From the NCBI RefSeq assembly GCF_003814705.1, contig NZ_RKRA01000001.1, positions 1,736,001-1,800,000 of the forward strand: a stretch of 64,000 nt of DNA, written 5' to 3'. The notes beneath the pieces are model-generated. The model was not told the origin of the DNA. It searched no databases and was given only the letters and a program-made list of their open reading frames with translations. Shown here one piece after another: positions 62,056-64,000 of the stretch (positions within the stretch are counted from its first letter, which is position 1; each line of letters starts with the position of its first letter). The DNA comes from Georgenia muralis. GTDB lineage: Bacteria > Actinomycetota > Actinomycetes > Actinomycetales > Actinomycetaceae. The position numbers were made by a program, and so were the translations under genes.

Positions 62056-63279
62056 ATGGGTCGTGCCACTGAAGTCCTCGAGGGCCTCGCCACCACGACG
62101 GCGTGGCAGGAGAACCTCTACAGGTTCCTCCACGCCCGTCCTGAGCTCAGCTCGCAGGAGGTCGAGACCGGGGCGGAGATCGCCCGCCGGCTCGAGTCCT
62201 TCGGCTACGTGGTCCAGCGGGTCGGCGGCGGGGTGGTCGGTGTGCTGACGACCGGCGAGGGGCCCACGGTGCTCGCGCGGGCCGACATCGACGCCCTGCC
62301 GGTCACGGAGCAGACCGGCCTGCCCTACGCGTCGACGGCGACGACCGTGGACCCCTCCGGGGCCACCGTCGGCCTCATGCACGCCTGCGGTCACGACGTC
62401 CACATCACCTGCCTGCTCGGGGCGGCCGAGCTCCTCGCCGCGCGCCCGGGCGCCTGGCACGGCACGTTCGTCGCCCTCTTCCAACCGGCCGAGGAGACGG
62501 CGGCCGGGGCGCGCGCCATGGTCGACGACGGCCTCACCAGCAAGGTCCCGCGACCCGACGTCGCCTTCGGTCAGCACGTCCTCAACCACGCGGCCGGGGT
62601 CCTCGGCACACGCGCCGGACCGGTCCTCTCAGCAGGTGACAGCATCCGGGTCACGGTGTTCGGGAAGGGCTCGCACGGGTCGATGCCGCACCTCGGCGTC
62701 GACCCGGTGGTGCTCGCCGCCTCGATCGTGCTGCGGCTGCAGACGATCGTCTCGCGCGAGGTCAGGCCCGGGGAGTTCGCCGTGGTGACGGTCGGCAGCA
62801 GCGTCGCAGGGTCGAAGAGCAACATCATCCCGGACCGCGCCGTCCTGCTCGTCAACCTGCGCACCTACGACATGGGCGTGCGGCAGCAGGTGGTGGACGC
62901 CGTCGAGCGGATCGTCCGGGCGGAGTGCGAGGCCGCGGGCTCGCCCGAGCCGCCGACCTTCGAGTACTACGACCAGTTCCCGCTGACCGACAACGACCCC
63001 GAGGTGACCGCCGCCGTCACCGCGGCGTTCCGGGCCCACTTCGGCGACGACCGCGTCGTCGACCTCGGCCGGATCACCGCGAGCGAGGACTTCAGCCGGG
63101 TCCCGGACGCGTTCGGGACGCCCTACACGTACTGGGGGGTCGGGGGCTTCCCACCGGAACGCCCCGGGCCGCCCAACCACTCGCCGATGTTCGCGCCTGT
63201 CATCCAGCCCACGCTGAGCGCCGGCACCGAAGCCATCGTCGTCGCGACCCTGGCGTACCTCGGAAAGGACGAGCCATGA
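62056..63279 (+). CDS. M20 family amidohydrolase
   Basis: A 407-residue metallo-hydrolase of the M20D/IAA-amino acid hydrolase (N-acyl-amino acid amidohydrolase) group. Metal and base residues are in LMHACGHDVHITCLLG, FQPAEETAAGARAMVDDG and the closing ASEDFS, with the dimerisation lid around GKGSHGSMPHLGVDPVVLAAS. The substrate could be an N-acyl amino acid, hippurate or a similar amide. ATG start after GGGGAGATG-like leader. Its stop overlaps the MFS gene by 4 bp (ATGA), so the transporter probably brings in or removes its substrate. Confidence 0.92.
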   Translation: MGRATEVLEGLATTTAWQENLYRFLHARPELSSQEVETGAEIARRLESFGYVVQRVGGGVVGVLTTGEGPTVLARADIDALPVTEQTGLPYASTATTVDPSGATVGLMHACGHDVHITCLLGAAELLAARPGAWHGTFVALFQPAEETAAGARAMVDDGLTSKVPRPDVAFGQHVLNHAAGVLGTRAGPVLSAGDSIRVTVFGKGSHGSMPHLGVDPVVLAASIVLRLQTIVSREVRPGEFAVVTVGSSVAGSKSNIIPDRAVLLVNLRTYDMGVRQQVVDAVERIVRAECEAAGSPEPPTFEYYDQFPLTDNDPEVTAAVTAAFRAHFGDDRVVDLGRITASEDFSRVPDAFGTPYTYWGVGGFPPERPGPPNHSPMFAPVIQPTLSAGTEAIVVATLAYLGKDEP

Positions 63280-64000
63280 CCACCGCTCCAGCCGTCCCCA
63301 GGGCGGCACAGGGCTTCAAGGGGAACGACCGCCTGCTGACCGGCATCGTTCTCGGCGTCCTCACCTTCTGGATGTTCGCGGGCACCGTCGGCACCGTCGC
63401 CCGCTCCATCCTCACCGACATCAACGGCGCCCCGATCGACCAGGTCGCCAACCCCGTCGTCACCCTGGACCAGATGAACCTGGCCGTGTCGATCACGGCG
63501 CTGTTCTCGGGTTTGTTCATCGTGTTCATGGGCGGTCTCGCGGACCGGGTCGGACGTGTGCGCATCGCCGTCGTCGGCAACGTCCTCGGCATCGTCGGCT
63601 CGGTCCTCATCATCTTCGCCGACGGTGGGCTCGCGCTTCCCCTGCTGCTGACCGGTCGTGCGGTCCAGGGCCTGTCGGCCGCCTGCATCATGCCCGCGAC
63701 GATGGCGCTGGTGAAGGCCTACTGGGACGGGCCCGGCCGCCAGCGGGCCGTGTCGATGTGGTCGATCGGCTCGTGGGGCGGCTCCGGCCTCGCCGCGATC
63801 TTCGGCGGCTTCGTCGCCTCCAACTTCAGCTGGCGCATCATCTTCTACGCCTCCGTCGTCATCTCGGTCCTGGCCATCGTCCTCATCTGGGGGACACCGG
63901 AGAGCAAGGCCACGGAGCAGGAGCACAAGAGGTTCGACGTCCCCGGGCTCGCCATCTTCATGGTGTCCGTGCTGGCCCTGATGATCCTGCTCATCTTCGG
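63276..64000 (+). CDS. MFS transporter (partial; runs off the window)
   Basis: The first 241 codons of an MFS protein; the frame is open to the last base and the gene continues beyond the window. About six helices are visible. The cytoplasmic motif is GGLADRVGRVRIAVVGNVLG after helix 2, and the LTGRAVQGLSAACIMPATMA stretch and GSGLAAIFGGFVASNFSWRIIFY follow in the DHA-type order. It is coupled to the M20 hydrolase gene by a 4-bp overlap. Drug efflux or substrate import/export for that enzyme is possible; the direction is not determined. Confidence 0.88.
   Translation, partial: MTTAPAVPRAAQGFKGNDRLLTGIVLGVLTFWMFAGTVGTVARSILTDINGAPIDQVANPVVTLDQMNLAVSITALFSGLFIVFMGGLADRVGRVRIAVVGNVLGIVGSVLIIFADGGLALPLLLTGRAVQGLSAACIMPATMALVKAYWDGPGRQRAVSMWSIGSWGGSGLAAIFGGFVASNFSWRIIFYASVVISVLAIVLIWGTPESKATEQEHKRFDVPGLAIFMVSVLALMILLIF

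Overview
The window is very GC-rich (most third codon positions are G or C). It has dense short-gap operons, frequent GTG starts, GGAGG-type ribosome sites, a CarD regulator, an actinobacterial MoeZ (ThiF-rhodanese fusion), the tRNA-Ser / SRP RNA / dnaX / recR neighbourhood and lysC-asd. Together these point to a high-GC actinobacterium, most likely in Micrococcales (Cellulomonas/Georgenia-like). That placement is inference; there is no rRNA in the window.

Layout. 1-2.6 kb: debris of a frameshifted Toprim protein and a broken flavoprotein, then a small membrane protein, an OsmC-type thiol peroxidase behind a 29-bp G homopolymer, and a DUF1059 protein. 2.6-19.1 kb: a nitrate-respiration and molybdenum block. 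Reading on the minus strand it has narK, narGHJI, a short HTH-TOBE molybdate regulator and modABC; next to it are mog (plus strand) and moeZ-moeA-moaC-mobA (minus strand). The block covers molybdate uptake, several molybdopterin steps, the molybdoenzyme, its chaperone and the nitrate/nitrite transporter. moaA, moaD and moaE are not here.

19.1-32 kb: a marR-MFS efflux pair behind repeats, a large LuxR-type ATPase regulator with Arg in its Walker A motif, an alpha/beta hydrolase, upp, tadA, acylphosphatase, a sirtuin, a frameshifted CotA-like multicopper oxidase, a DAO-type flavoprotein and tRNA-Ser(CGA). 32-47 kb: carD, DUF2252, a beta-CASP metallo-hydrolase, a HAD phosphatase and a compact three-gene set (medium-chain dehydrogenase, divergent pterin synthase-like protein, glycosyltransferase) facing a GTP cyclohydrolase II / RibD-reductase fusion. 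After these come a secreted choice-of-anchor I protein, a BASS transporter, a glutamine amidotransferase and an NCS2 permease.

47-51.8 kb: regulatory and envelope genes: a LytR_C protein, a VapB-like protein, a BTAD/SARP-type regulator behind three GGCAC repeats, a NarL-type response regulator with its kinase, and a secreted M23 peptidase behind a likely MtrA box. 52-54.6 kb: a gene graveyard with a gutted P1B ATPase, the tail of a WD40-type protein and a multiply frameshifted vanadium haloperoxidase. 55-64 kb: core genes: tRNA-Ser(GGA), SRP RNA, dnaX, recR, a TSUP permease, lysC (with an internal beta-subunit start), asd, an M20 amidohydrolase and a truncated MFS gene at the window edge.

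The strongest lead for an undescribed system is the dehydrogenase / divergent pterin synthase / glycosyltransferase set beside the RibA-RibD_C fusion (36.6-40.7 kb). The gene families suggest a GTP-derived, glycosylated small molecule of unknown structure. The poly-G tract before osmC is the strongest candidate switch.
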